Of a stretch of 21,931 nucleotides of DNA, positions 7,375-14,277 are shown one piece after another. Position numbers and translations under genes: made by a program. Below the pieces are notes generated by a model. It did not search any database. It saw only the letters and a program-made list of their open reading frames with translations, and was not told the DNA's origin. The stretch is from positions 1 to 21,931 of the forward strand of contig JAMBLK010000213.1 of the NCBI GenBank assembly GCA_023336855.1, given 5' to 3'. Every line of letters begins with the position of its first letter. The first letter of the stretch is position 1. This DNA is from Actinomycetes bacterium (GTDB lineage Bacteria; Actinomycetota; Acidimicrobiia; Spongiisociales; UBA5794).

Positions 7375-7909
7375 TTGTGGAGCGGAACAGCCTGCACCGA
7401 GATCGGATGCTTTCCTTCGATCGGTTCGCTGAAGGCCGTCGCGTTTGTCAACGTGAGCGCAAGTGCGTCGATCGCTGGTTCAGTGAACAGTGTGAACACG
7501 CAGCCGACCCGATACGAACCGCAGCAGTGTCCTTGAGAAGCCGGTGTGCGACCGTGACGTCAGGACTGAGCCCTCTACGCGATCACCGATCGCTTGCACG
7601 TACGTAATCGCCGTAGTGAACAACGAACTTCAGGTCGAGCATGTCTTTCCCGGCGCACGCCTCGCAGGTACAGGTCCACACGCGCCCCGCCTCGGTGAGG
7701 CGAGTGCCGAAATCGCGGTAGCAAGCCAGAACGCAGTCGAACATCGCTCTGCCGCGTGGCGCCGAACTATCGGGAGCGACTGCGAACACCGCATCGCCGT
7801 CGAACTTGACCAGAGTCATCGGCGGATCGACGCTCGTCGCGATCCCATCCAGCTTCGACGTGCCATCCCGACGCTCGTCCAGATCGGCACCTCCGAACTT
7901 CTCGAACCG
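7371..7909 (-). pseudogene. Decayed DUF2652-domain gene
   Basis: Three pieces on the minus strand read as one DUF2652 (nucleotidyl-cyclase-like) protein when frames are switched. The first, in the frame that stops at 7583, has PPMTLVKFDGDAVFAVAPD, then CTCEACAGKDMLDLKFVVHYGDYV. After that the frame is broken: a short shifted stretch reads QAIGDRVEG, and the original frame past the TGA reads LSPDVTVAHRLLKDTAAVRIGS. One more base shift gives VFTLFTEPAIDALALTLTN and a tail ending at the TAG at 7371-7373. Family features are the GDAVF core, the CxCxxC cluster and the HRLLK motif. The family's N-terminal D-x-(T/S)-G-Y-T segment is absent: the remnant begins straight after the stop of the VOC gene, in the same frame. 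At least three indels and a lost 5' end mean it cannot make the normal protein. A separately expressed 78-residue fragment is possible but unlikely. Confidence 0.75.
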
Positions 7910-8287
7910 TCAGTCAGAGATGAGTGCGAGGACGTTGCCCTCGCTATCTGAGAACCACGCAGCACGCCGTCCGTCAGGCATGGCCAGGATGCCCTCATTC
8001 GTACGCACGTCGCCATAGTCAATGTCCTGGAACACCACGCCTCTGCCCCGGAGCAGAGCGACCGCCGCATCGAAATCTGCAGCGGTCAACGAAGCCGCTG
8101 TCGCCTTGTTCGTCCCAGCGAACTCGGACGGGTACACAAGGAACTCAACACCTCCGGCCTCGTACGACATACCACCGAAGTCGTCGGTCTCTGTTGGGTC
8201 AAGGCCAAGCACCGACTTGTACCACTCGCGGGCTCGGTCAATGTCAGATGCAGGCAATGCTGCCTTGATCGGCGCGGAACTGAACAC
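7910..8287 (-). CDS. VOC (glyoxalase/bleomycin-resistance fold) family protein
   Basis: The 125-residue product starts at GTG 8287, chosen because GGAGG lies 6 bases upstream on the minus strand (8294-8298). The frame stays open for 63 further codons, but these do not resemble the family. The sequence has the paired beta-alpha-beta-beta-beta layout of a VOC protein: ALPASDIDRAREWYKSVLGLDP at the start, GGVEFLVYPSEFAG in the middle, and the closing DPDG-like MPDGRRAAWFSDSEGNVLALIS. VOC proteins bind a metal and act as isomerases, dioxygenases or resistance/binding proteins. The metal ligands are not clearly conserved here, so no reaction is assigned. The stop is followed in frame by the DUF2652 remnant, suggesting a rearrangement at this junction. 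Confidence 0.82.
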   Translation of the reverse strand: MFSSAPIKAALPASDIDRAREWYKSVLGLDPTETDDFGGMSYEAGGVEFLVYPSEFAGTNKATAASLTAADFDAAVALLRGRGVVFQDIDYGDVRTNEGILAMPDGRRAAWFSDSEGNVLALISD

Positions 8288-8425
8288 GGGAAACCTCCAC
8301 TCATCGCCGCCTTTGACCCTACGCGCCGAAACACGCAAGCGGAAGACCCCCCGCTCATGTCCTCGGCGCGCGTCTCCACCACAACACCATTGGACGGGCG
8401 TAGCGATGTTCGACAGAAACGTTTC

Positions 8426-8435
8426 CCTGTACAGG
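8426..8435. promoter_or_regulatory. Palindrome CCTGTACAGG, possible operator
   Basis: A perfect 10-base palindrome is centred about 35 bases upstream of the VWA-gene start, overlapping where the -35 element would lie if transcription begins at the start codon. This fits a regulator site, but the binding protein is unknown. The rest of the 177-base divergent gap (8288-8464) shows no gene. Confidence 0.3.
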
Positions 8436-8449
8436 CTTGACAGCCATCG

Positions 8450-8455
8450 TATGCT
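8450..8455 (+). promoter_or_regulatory. Putative -10 box (TATGCT) of the VWA/AAA operon
   Basis: TATGCT lies nine bases before ATG 8465, and no Shine-Dalgarno is visible, so a leaderless or nearly leaderless transcript is likely. A TTGACA at 8437-8442 is only seven bases away and therefore not its -35 partner. Confidence 0.4.
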
Positions 8456-8464
8456 CATGAGTTC

Positions 8465-10681
8465 ATGCGCGCGCACGACGAAACGTTCCTCGAGGAGATC
8501 CTTCCGCCCGAAGATCGGGTGATCGAAGCCGTCGTGGCGCGCTATCAGCGGGTCGCTCCGGCGGTGACCCGTTTCGCCCGGAGCATCGCCGGGAACGACG
8601 AACTGCGTGTCCGACTCGGGTCCAAAGCGTCGGCATCAAAGGACGAGATCGTCATCAACCCGGGTGTCTTCCAAGCCGCATACGCCAGGAGCGCGCCCGT
8701 CACCCCGACCGAAGTGGCCTTGACGTCGGCGCTGCATGAGGCCATCCATCTCATCGCCACGGACTTCGACGACGAGCATCCCATCCCCGAGTCGTGGCTC
8801 GCCCATCGGCGCTCCCTCGAAGACGATGGCGCCGAGCCTCCCCCGCTCGCAGAACTCACGTCGTACGACTGGATCGAGCCTGAAGCCGAGATCGATAGTG
8901 ACAGCGAGTTCCACCCCCTCGACGATCCCCTCGATTCCGAACCGGAGATCACGGGTGGTTCCTTCACTCTCCTCGACGCACTCCACACGGTCGCGGGTCC
9001 TGCTGCAGAGGCGATGTTCCTGTCCCTCGAAGACGCACGACAGGAACAGCGCCACCTCGCCCCGTTCCCCGGCGCCCGCTCCGTGCTCTCCGATCTCTAC
9101 CGCGCTGCCGTTCCAGGAGCATCGGCCAATGCCAGGCCGCTCGGCCAATTCGCCCTTGCTTGCTTCCTGATCGTCGGCGGCTACTTCGAACGCAACGATC
9201 TCCAACGCCGCGTTGATCCCCACGTCGCGATCGCCCTCGATGATGCCATGCCGTTCCTCGACACGGTCCCGGAGTTGGACGACCCCTGGGCCGTCGGCAG
9301 CGTCGCCCTGCAACTCATCGAGATCGCCCGCATGCATGGCCTCCTCACGGAGGGAGCCGCCACCAACGCCTCGGTCGGGCGCAAGACGGAGATGGCCGCC
9401 GATCAGATGGCCATCGCCGAGAGCGTCGACGCCGTGCGGATCGTCACGCCTCCTCTCGCCGATCGCGACGGGTACGAAGAGACGCGTCAGGCGGCACAGA
9501 CCGTGTCAGCGGAAGAGGGACGACATGGTGAGGCCGACCAGGCCGGCGATCCCGCCACCGATCAATTGATGAAGGTGTCGACAGCCCCGACGATCTATCT
9601 GCCGACCGGTCAGTCGGGGAAGCTCGTCGTCAGTGACTTCCCCGTCGAATTCCGACGCTTCGCTCACCAGGGTCGCGACCTGCTCGAGGTCGCAGCCCAG
9701 GAGTGGGGCGTCGCTCAGCGCCGGATCTCCGGTGAGCTCTACCCACTCTTCCTCGCCAATCAGCGACGAGGCCTGCGCACCGGTTTCGACGCCGGCGATC
9801 TCTCCCCCTACACGCCGCTCCTCCTCGGCGCCGGCCTGTATGAGCGAATGTTCGAACGACGGGACCTACCGAACCGACGTTCATACGGCGTGAGTCTGCT
9901 CGTGGACGGTTCCGCCTCGATGCTCCAACCTCGAGAGGCTCAGGGCGGACGGAAGCGTCCGTGGGCCTTGGCCGCTGCGACCCTCGGCGCATGGACACTC
10001 GCCCGACTGGCCGACGAGCTCCAGATCGAGTTCGAAGTCGCCATCTTCAATCGCGGTTTCGTTGCCGCTGCCGGAGACACCGAACGATCATTCACCGATC
10101 GCAGAGGTCGCGCCACCGGAGCGCTCCGACGCACCCAAGGCGGCGCTGCCGAGAGACTCACCCGCACCGTGAACCATTACGTCGTCAAGTCCTTCGCATC
10201 ACGTTGGCGGGCGGCAGAGGATGCGCTCGCCGGACTGTTCTGGATGGCTGCCGCGCCACAGGAGGCTGCCAAGGAAGTCCGGAAGGATCCGGATGCTGCT
10301 CCCCCGATTTCGATGTTCGACAAGGCGGCCAACGTCGATGAATTCAACCTGGCTCATGCCGCCGAACGACTCTCGGCCCGCAACGTCTCGCACCGCATCA
10401 TCGTTGTCCTTGCGGACGGGATGACCCGCGGATCGGTCGAGGCACTCGCCGAGACATCGGCATCGATCGAGCGAGGCGGGACGATGGTCCTCGGAATCGG
10501 AATCGGCGACGAGACAGTTCAAGCCGCGTACACCCGCAATCAAGTTGTTGAGCAGCCCGAGGCACTCGCCCCCGCAATGGTCGATGGCGTCCGATCAGCA
10601 CTGCTGCGTTCCATCGCCGACGAGGGCGGAGACACGTGGTGGACCCACGCCACCGAGAAGATCACACAAAGAACGAACTGA
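8465..10681 (+). CDS. Metallopeptidase-like/VWA-domain protein
   Basis: The protein has 738 residues. The N-terminal region (about 1-290) contains LHEAIHLIATDF with HExxH at 91-95. It is followed by an acidic linker (130-160) and an LEDARQEQR element (187-195), which resembles the ED-R-E motif of CobT/NorD-type VWA proteins and could supply a third metal ligand. A low-complexity linker (about 330-370) follows. The C-terminal VWA domain (about 470-715) has the MIDAS motif DGSAS (481-485), a later Asp in VLADGMT (D651), and alternating strands and helices. This arrangement recalls DUF2201-type metallopeptidase/VWA proteins, which are usually paired with MoxR-like ATPases; here that ATPase is the next gene, nine bases on. 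By family the pair would form a chaperone-like, metal-dependent assembly or remodelling complex in the cytoplasm (no signal peptide seen). Whether the HExxH is proteolytic is unknown. Confidence 0.75.
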   Translation: MRAHDETFLEEILPPEDRVIEAVVARYQRVAPAVTRFARSIAGNDELRVRLGSKASASKDEIVINPGVFQAAYARSAPVTPTEVALTSALHEAIHLIATDFDDEHPIPESWLAHRRSLEDDGAEPPPLAELTSYDWIEPEAEIDSDSEFHPLDDPLDSEPEITGGSFTLLDALHTVAGPAAEAMFLSLEDARQEQRHLAPFPGARSVLSDLYRAAVPGASANARPLGQFALACFLIVGGYFERNDLQRRVDPHVAIALDDAMPFLDTVPELDDPWAVGSVALQLIEIARMHGLLTEGAATNASVGRKTEMAADQMAIAESVDAVRIVTPPLADRDGYEETRQAAQTVSAEEGRHGEADQAGDPATDQLMKVSTAPTIYLPTGQSGKLVVSDFPVEFRRFAHQGRDLLEVAAQEWGVAQRRISGELYPLFLANQRRGLRTGFDAGDLSPYTPLLLGAGLYERMFERRDLPNRRSYGVSLLVDGSASMLQPREAQGGRKRPWALAAATLGAWTLARLADELQIEFEVAIFNRGFVAAAGDTERSFTDRRGRATGALRRTQGGAAERLTRTVNHYVVKSFASRWRAAEDALAGLFWMAAAPQEAAKEVRKDPDAAPPISMFDKAANVDEFNLAHAAERLSARNVSHRIIVVLADGMTRGSVEALAETSASIERGGTMVLGIGIGDETVQAAYTRNQVVEQPEALAPAMVDGVRSALLRSIADEGGDTWWTHATEKITQRTN

Positions 10682-10690
10682 GGAGCAGCC

Positions 10691-11683
10691 ATGGCAGACA
10701 CCGTCACCTTCGAGGACCCGCTGGGAATCGGCGCACCCATCATTCTCGAGAAAGCCTCGATCCCGAAAGACCTTCCCGATGCGGCAATTCGTCGCGATCA
10801 CATTCCCACAGCCGATCCGTACTACGTCGATCTCGGCATGCTCTATCGCCTCGCCGCGCTCGAGCAGGTTCGCGAACGCCGCTTTTTCGGCATCCCCCTT
10901 CATCTCGCACTGCGGGGTCACATGGGGACCGGCAAGGACCACGACCTCGAGCAGTTCGCTGCCATCCTCGAAACCCCCTACTACCGGATCCCCCTCACCG
11001 GCGAGGTCCGTGACATCACCCTCATCGGATCGGTCAAACTCCACGGCGACGGAAAGGGTGGGACCGAGAGCCGATGGGAGGATGGAGACATCACGCGGGC
11101 GCTGCGGGGCCCATCCCTGGTCAATCTTTCCGAACTGAACGCGGCCGGCGCAGAGACCCTCTTTGCCCTCCACGGCCTCCTCGACCGGCATCAGGCATTG
11201 GAGCTGCCTACGGGCGAGATGGTTCGTCTGCGCGACGACGTCCGGATCTTCGGCACCCTCAACCCCACCGATCTCCGCGACTACGCCGGAACACAGACGC
11301 TCAACAAAGCGTTCTCCGACCGTTGGATCATCTGGGAGAAGGACTTCCCGTCCGAGGATGAACTGCGCTTGATGATCGAACGCCGCCACCCGACGATGCG
11401 GACCGACCTGGTCGAGTACGTGTCGAAACTCGCGGTCGAGATCAACGAATCGTTTACCTCCGGTGATGCCAGAACGCGCGTCGAGACACCGATGAGCCTC
11501 CGTACCGTGCTCGACCGGATCCCAGCCGGCCTCGACATGTATGCGGCAGCCGAGGATCCCCTGCGCCGTTCATGGGAAGAGTTCGTACTTCCACATATCG
11601 ACCCGTACGATCGGGACCACTACGAGACGATCTGGTCGGCCGTCGTACGCCGCGGACCGTCCGGCTCACCGTTCTCGGGATAG
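10691..11683 (+). CDS. MoxR-like AAA+ ATPase with non-canonical Walker motifs
   Basis: The ATG at 10691 follows GGAGC just after the VWA stop. The 330-residue product has a MoxR/CbbQ-type AAA+ core. The P-loop reads GHMGTGKDH (76-84), so Asp83 stands where Thr/Ser normally coordinates magnesium. The Walker B strand reads SLVNLSELN (142-150), with Ser147 in place of Asp but the catalytic Glu148 kept. Sensor 1 is FGTLNPTD with Asn191, and a likely arginine finger is R211 in SDRW. The segment from Walker B to FALHGLLDRHQALELPTGE is otherwise a very regular MoxR pattern, so this does not look like a decaying gene. Known MoxR ATPases act with VWA partners to remodel or activate target complexes; the preceding gene is such a partner. 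ATP binding is plausible through the P-loop lysine (K82), but hydrolysis may be slow or altered. Confidence 0.78.
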   Translation: MADTVTFEDPLGIGAPIILEKASIPKDLPDAAIRRDHIPTADPYYVDLGMLYRLAALEQVRERRFFGIPLHLALRGHMGTGKDHDLEQFAAILETPYYRIPLTGEVRDITLIGSVKLHGDGKGGTESRWEDGDITRALRGPSLVNLSELNAAGAETLFALHGLLDRHQALELPTGEMVRLRDDVRIFGTLNPTDLRDYAGTQTLNKAFSDRWIIWEKDFPSEDELRLMIERRHPTMRTDLVEYVSKLAVEINESFTSGDARTRVETPMSLRTVLDRIPAGLDMYAAAEDPLRRSWEEFVLPHIDPYDRDHYETIWSAVVRRGPSGSPFSG

Positions 11684-11691
11684 GAGAAACC

Positions 11692-12177
11692 ATGCCGTCA
11701 TTCGACATCGTGTCACAGGTCGACATGCAGGAAGTCCGCAACGCCGTCGACCAGTCGATGAGAGAGGTCGTCAACCGTTACGACTTCAAGGGCACCGACA
11801 CCCGGATCGAGATCACCGATGAGGGCATCACGGTCGAGTCGGCGTCCGACCATCGTGTTGAGGCAGCCATCGACGTCCTCAAGGGCAAACTCGTCAAACG
11901 AAAGGTGTCGCTCAAATCGATCTCAGGTGGCGAGATCAAGCCGGTCGGTGGCAGTCGATCCCGAGCCGATTTCACGCTGAACCAGGGCATCGCCCAGGAT
12001 GACGCGAAGAAACTCTCGAAGACGATTCGAGACATGAAGCTGAAGGCACAGGCCCAGATCCAGGGCGATCAGCTGCGGGTACAGGCCAAGAAGCGGGACG
12101 ACCTTCAGACGGTCATCGCCGAGATCAAGGCGCTCGATTTCCACGTGCCACTTCAGTTCGTCAACTACCGCGACTAG
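11692..12177 (+). CDS. yajQ: YajQ-family nucleotide-binding protein
   Basis: The 161-residue protein starts at ATG 11692 with GGAG at 11683-11686; the open frame upstream overlaps the ATPase and is not coding. It opens with MPSFDIVSQVDMQEVRNAVD and RYDFKGTDTRIEI, and ends with HVPLQFVNYRD, all hallmarks of YajQ. The length (about 160) and two ferredoxin-like halves match the family. Some YajQ proteins bind cyclic di-GMP, others have been linked to RNA or nucleotide binding; nothing here tells which. It lies eight bases after the ATPase stop, so it is probably transcribed with the VWA/AAA genes. A functional tie is not established, since yajQ is widespread and often sits among unrelated genes. 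Confidence 0.93.
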   Translation: MPSFDIVSQVDMQEVRNAVDQSMREVVNRYDFKGTDTRIEITDEGITVESASDHRVEAAIDVLKGKLVKRKVSLKSISGGEIKPVGGSRSRADFTLNQGIAQDDAKKLSKTIRDMKLKAQAQIQGDQLRVQAKKRDDLQTVIAEIKALDFHVPLQFVNYRD

Positions 12178-12238
12178 TTCCACGGCCCTTGACGCCGGCG
12201 AAAGGCTCCGCGGCGAAATCGCGCCTCGGTTCATGCAG

Positions 12239-12244
12239 TAGATT
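12239..12244 (+). promoter_or_regulatory. Putative -10 box (TAGATT), leaderless
   Basis: TAGATT is followed by exactly eight bases and then ATG 12253, with no Shine-Dalgarno. The same geometry is found before the genes starting at 18904, 19989 and (minus strand) 18877. Confidence 0.45.
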
Positions 12245-12252
12245 CCACTGAT

Positions 12253-13452
12253 ATGTTCACCGTCGCGCCGATAGCGTCCCCCATCCATGATCAGGCATCA
12301 CTCGAGCGTCTCGTCGATGCATTCCTCCCCGCACTCAACAGCATCGGCGGGAGCCTTCACCCGTCGGATGGCCCGATCCTTCCCTTCGTGCTGACCGGCG
12401 GCACGGAGGCTCAGATCCTGGAGCAGTGGGATGCCGACGAGCCACTGTTCCTCATTGCCCATCCCAACCAGAATTCGCTTCCGTCCTCGCTCGAAGCGCT
12501 CGCCCGGGTCGGACAACTCGGAGGTCGAGGAAGGATCCTGTACCTGAGCGGACCCGACGACCGCGAGGGTCTGGACGAGATAGCGGATGCCGTTCACGAC
12601 CTCTCCGTCTATCGGCAGATGAGACGGCAGATCATCGGAGTCGTCGGACCGCCCTCCGACTGGCTGGTGGCGTCGATGCCCGACCCCGACGTGCTCAAGG
12701 CTGCGTGGGGTCCGACCGCCGTTCCGATCACCCTCGATCGTCTCTACGGGGCATACACGACCGATCCCGACATCGAACCGCTCCCGGCCGGCGAGGCTCG
12801 TATCGAAATCGGGGAAATCGCCAAGGCGGACGGCATCTACAAGGGCCTGCAAGAGCTGATCAAAGGCGAGAATCTCGACGCCCTCTCCTTGCGCTGCTTC
12901 GACGTCATCGGTGAACTCGACACGACCGGGTGCCTCGCACTCGCTCGCCTCAACGACGAGGGGACGATCGCGGGTTGCGAGGGCGACCTGGTGAGTACGG
13001 TCACCATGATGTGGGTACGCGAACTTCTTGGCGAAGTCGCCTGGATGGCGAACCCCTCTCGCGTCGATCCGGTGGAGAACACGCTTTGGCTTGCGCACTG
13101 CACAGTGCCGCCGAGCCTCGTCTCGAACCTGCGCCTCGACACCCATTACGAGTCAAATCGAGGCGTCGGCATGCACGGCGACTTCGCGGCCGGGCCCATC
13201 ACCGTCGTGCGAGTAGGCGGCAACAAGATGGAGCGCCTCTGGCTCGCCGAGGGCGAGATCCTCAGGCCGGGCGATGAACCGAATCTCTGCCGCACACAGG
13301 TCGAGTTGCGTCTCGAAGACGGCGCCGTCGATCAGTTGCTCGGCGACCCACTCGGCAACCACCTCGTGATGATCCGCGGTCACCAGGCCGATCGGCTCCG
13401 GTCATGGTGGACGACGATGGTCGCTCCACGGTCGACAACGGCCGCACGATGA
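12253..13452 (+). CDS. L-fucose/L-arabinose-isomerase-fold protein
   Basis: The 399-residue product resembles the FucI/AraA-like isomerase superfamily found in archaea and some bacteria, not the classical L-fucose isomerase (about 590 residues). The N-terminal two-thirds show alternating strands and helices (for example LFLIAHPNQNSLPSSLEALARV and RGRILYLSGP). A middle GELDTTGCLALARLNDEGTIAGCEGD region (about 220-245) follows, with E243 and D245 at the position of the family's metal-binding acidic residues. H282 in LAHCTVPPSL and a later HYESNRGVGMHGDF are candidate ligands or substrate contacts. By family it would interconvert an aldose and ketose, but the substrate is unknown and the catalytic set is inferred. 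It starts with a probable leaderless ATG and its stop overlaps the next gene's ATG (ATGA), so the two are translationally coupled. Confidence 0.7.
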   Translation: MFTVAPIASPIHDQASLERLVDAFLPALNSIGGSLHPSDGPILPFVLTGGTEAQILEQWDADEPLFLIAHPNQNSLPSSLEALARVGQLGGRGRILYLSGPDDREGLDEIADAVHDLSVYRQMRRQIIGVVGPPSDWLVASMPDPDVLKAAWGPTAVPITLDRLYGAYTTDPDIEPLPAGEARIEIGEIAKADGIYKGLQELIKGENLDALSLRCFDVIGELDTTGCLALARLNDEGTIAGCEGDLVSTVTMMWVRELLGEVAWMANPSRVDPVENTLWLAHCTVPPSLVSNLRLDTHYESNRGVGMHGDFAAGPITVVRVGGNKMERLWLAEGEILRPGDEPNLCRTQVELRLEDGAVDQLLGDPLGNHLVMIRGHQADRLRSWWTTMVAPRSTTAAR

Positions 13453-14219
13453 CCTGGGATCCGAATCAGTACCTGCGTTTTGCAGACCACCGCTCACGGC
13501 CGGGCATTGAGCTCCTTGCCAGGGTCCCCGACATCGACCCTCGGACGATCGTCGATCTCGGATGTGGCATGGGGAATCTGACCTCCCTGCTCGCAGCGCG
13601 ATGGCCGAATGCCCGGGTGATCGGCCTCGATTCTTCTGCGGAGATGATCGACCGCGCCCGCTCGGACCACCCGGAGCTGGAGTGGGCAGTCGCCAGCGTC
13701 GATGACTGGGAACCCGTCGGCTCCGTCGGTCTCATCTACTCAAACGCAACCCTGCACTGGCTCGACGATCACGACCGTCTCTTCTCGCGACTTCGCTCAC
13801 ATCTCTCCCCCGGCGGTGTGCTCGCCGTCCAGATGCCGGACAACTGGACAGCGTCAACGCACCGGATACCAGGCGAGGTCCTCGACTCTGGCGATTGGCC
13901 GCAGGCGGCCCGGGCGGCCCTCATACGGGACCGACTCTCCCGCCCGGCGAACTACGCAAGATGGCTCCAGCCGGCCGACGTCGACCTGTGGAGGACGACG
14001 TACTTCCAGCAGCTGACAGGAGATGATCCGGTCTGGAACTGGGTCACCGGTTCGGTCCTCCGGCCGGTGCTCGCAGCTCTGAACGGTGACGATTCCGGGC
14101 GGTTTGCTGCGATGTGCAAGGAGCGGTACCGCGAGGCCTACCCGACGAACGCCAACGGCACGACAACGCTGCCGTTCTCGCGGCTGTTCGTCGTCGCACG
14201 CTCGACAACCACGTCCTAG
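13449..14219 (+). CDS. tam: Trans-aconitate 2-methyltransferase-like protein
   Basis: The product has 256 residues from the ATG at 13449, which overlaps the upstream stop as ATGA. It opens with MTWDPNQYLRFADHRSRPGIELLARV, the family's characteristic N-terminus. It has SAM motif I VDLGCGMGN (35-43), the acidic strand-2 end GLDSSAEMI, and an SNATLHWLDDHDRL segment typical of Tam. The sequence continues through QMPDNWTASTHR to a C-terminal FSRLFVVAR, so the protein looks complete. Tam methyl-esterifies trans-aconitate, a spontaneous by-product of cis-aconitate that inhibits aconitase; it acts in the cytoplasm. The first-position relationship with the fucose-isomerase-like gene is tight, but a shared pathway is not obvious. 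An alternative is a related small-acid methyltransferase. Confidence 0.85.
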   Translation: MTWDPNQYLRFADHRSRPGIELLARVPDIDPRTIVDLGCGMGNLTSLLAARWPNARVIGLDSSAEMIDRARSDHPELEWAVASVDDWEPVGSVGLIYSNATLHWLDDHDRLFSRLRSHLSPGGVLAVQMPDNWTASTHRIPGEVLDSGDWPQAARAALIRDRLSRPANYARWLQPADVDLWRTTYFQQLTGDDPVWNWVTGSVLRPVLAALNGDDSGRFAAMCKERYREAYPTNANGTTTLPFSRLFVVARSTTTS

Positions 14220-14277
14220 CCCTGGGGCGGTGTCTCGTTTCCGGTTGAGGCGGGTCTTCGCTGTTCGACGATGACTG

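Noticed and set aside
7583..7819. 78-residue minus-strand frame as an intact small gene
   Set aside because: It is the middle piece of a DUF2652 protein whose neighbouring parts are readable in other frames, so it is a fragment of a pseudogene.
8437..8442. Perfect TTGACA as a -35 element
   Set aside because: The nearest -10 candidate on the plus strand (TATGCT at 8450) is only seven bases away, and no TAnnnT lies 16-18 bases downstream.
8288..8476. 63-codon upstream extension of the VOC protein
   Set aside because: The extension has no family similarity, and a GGAGG site marks GTG 8287 as the start.
8636..9337. Minus-strand open frame (233 codons) opposite the VWA gene
   Set aside because: It lies within the coding region of the VWA protein and shows no domain or start signal.
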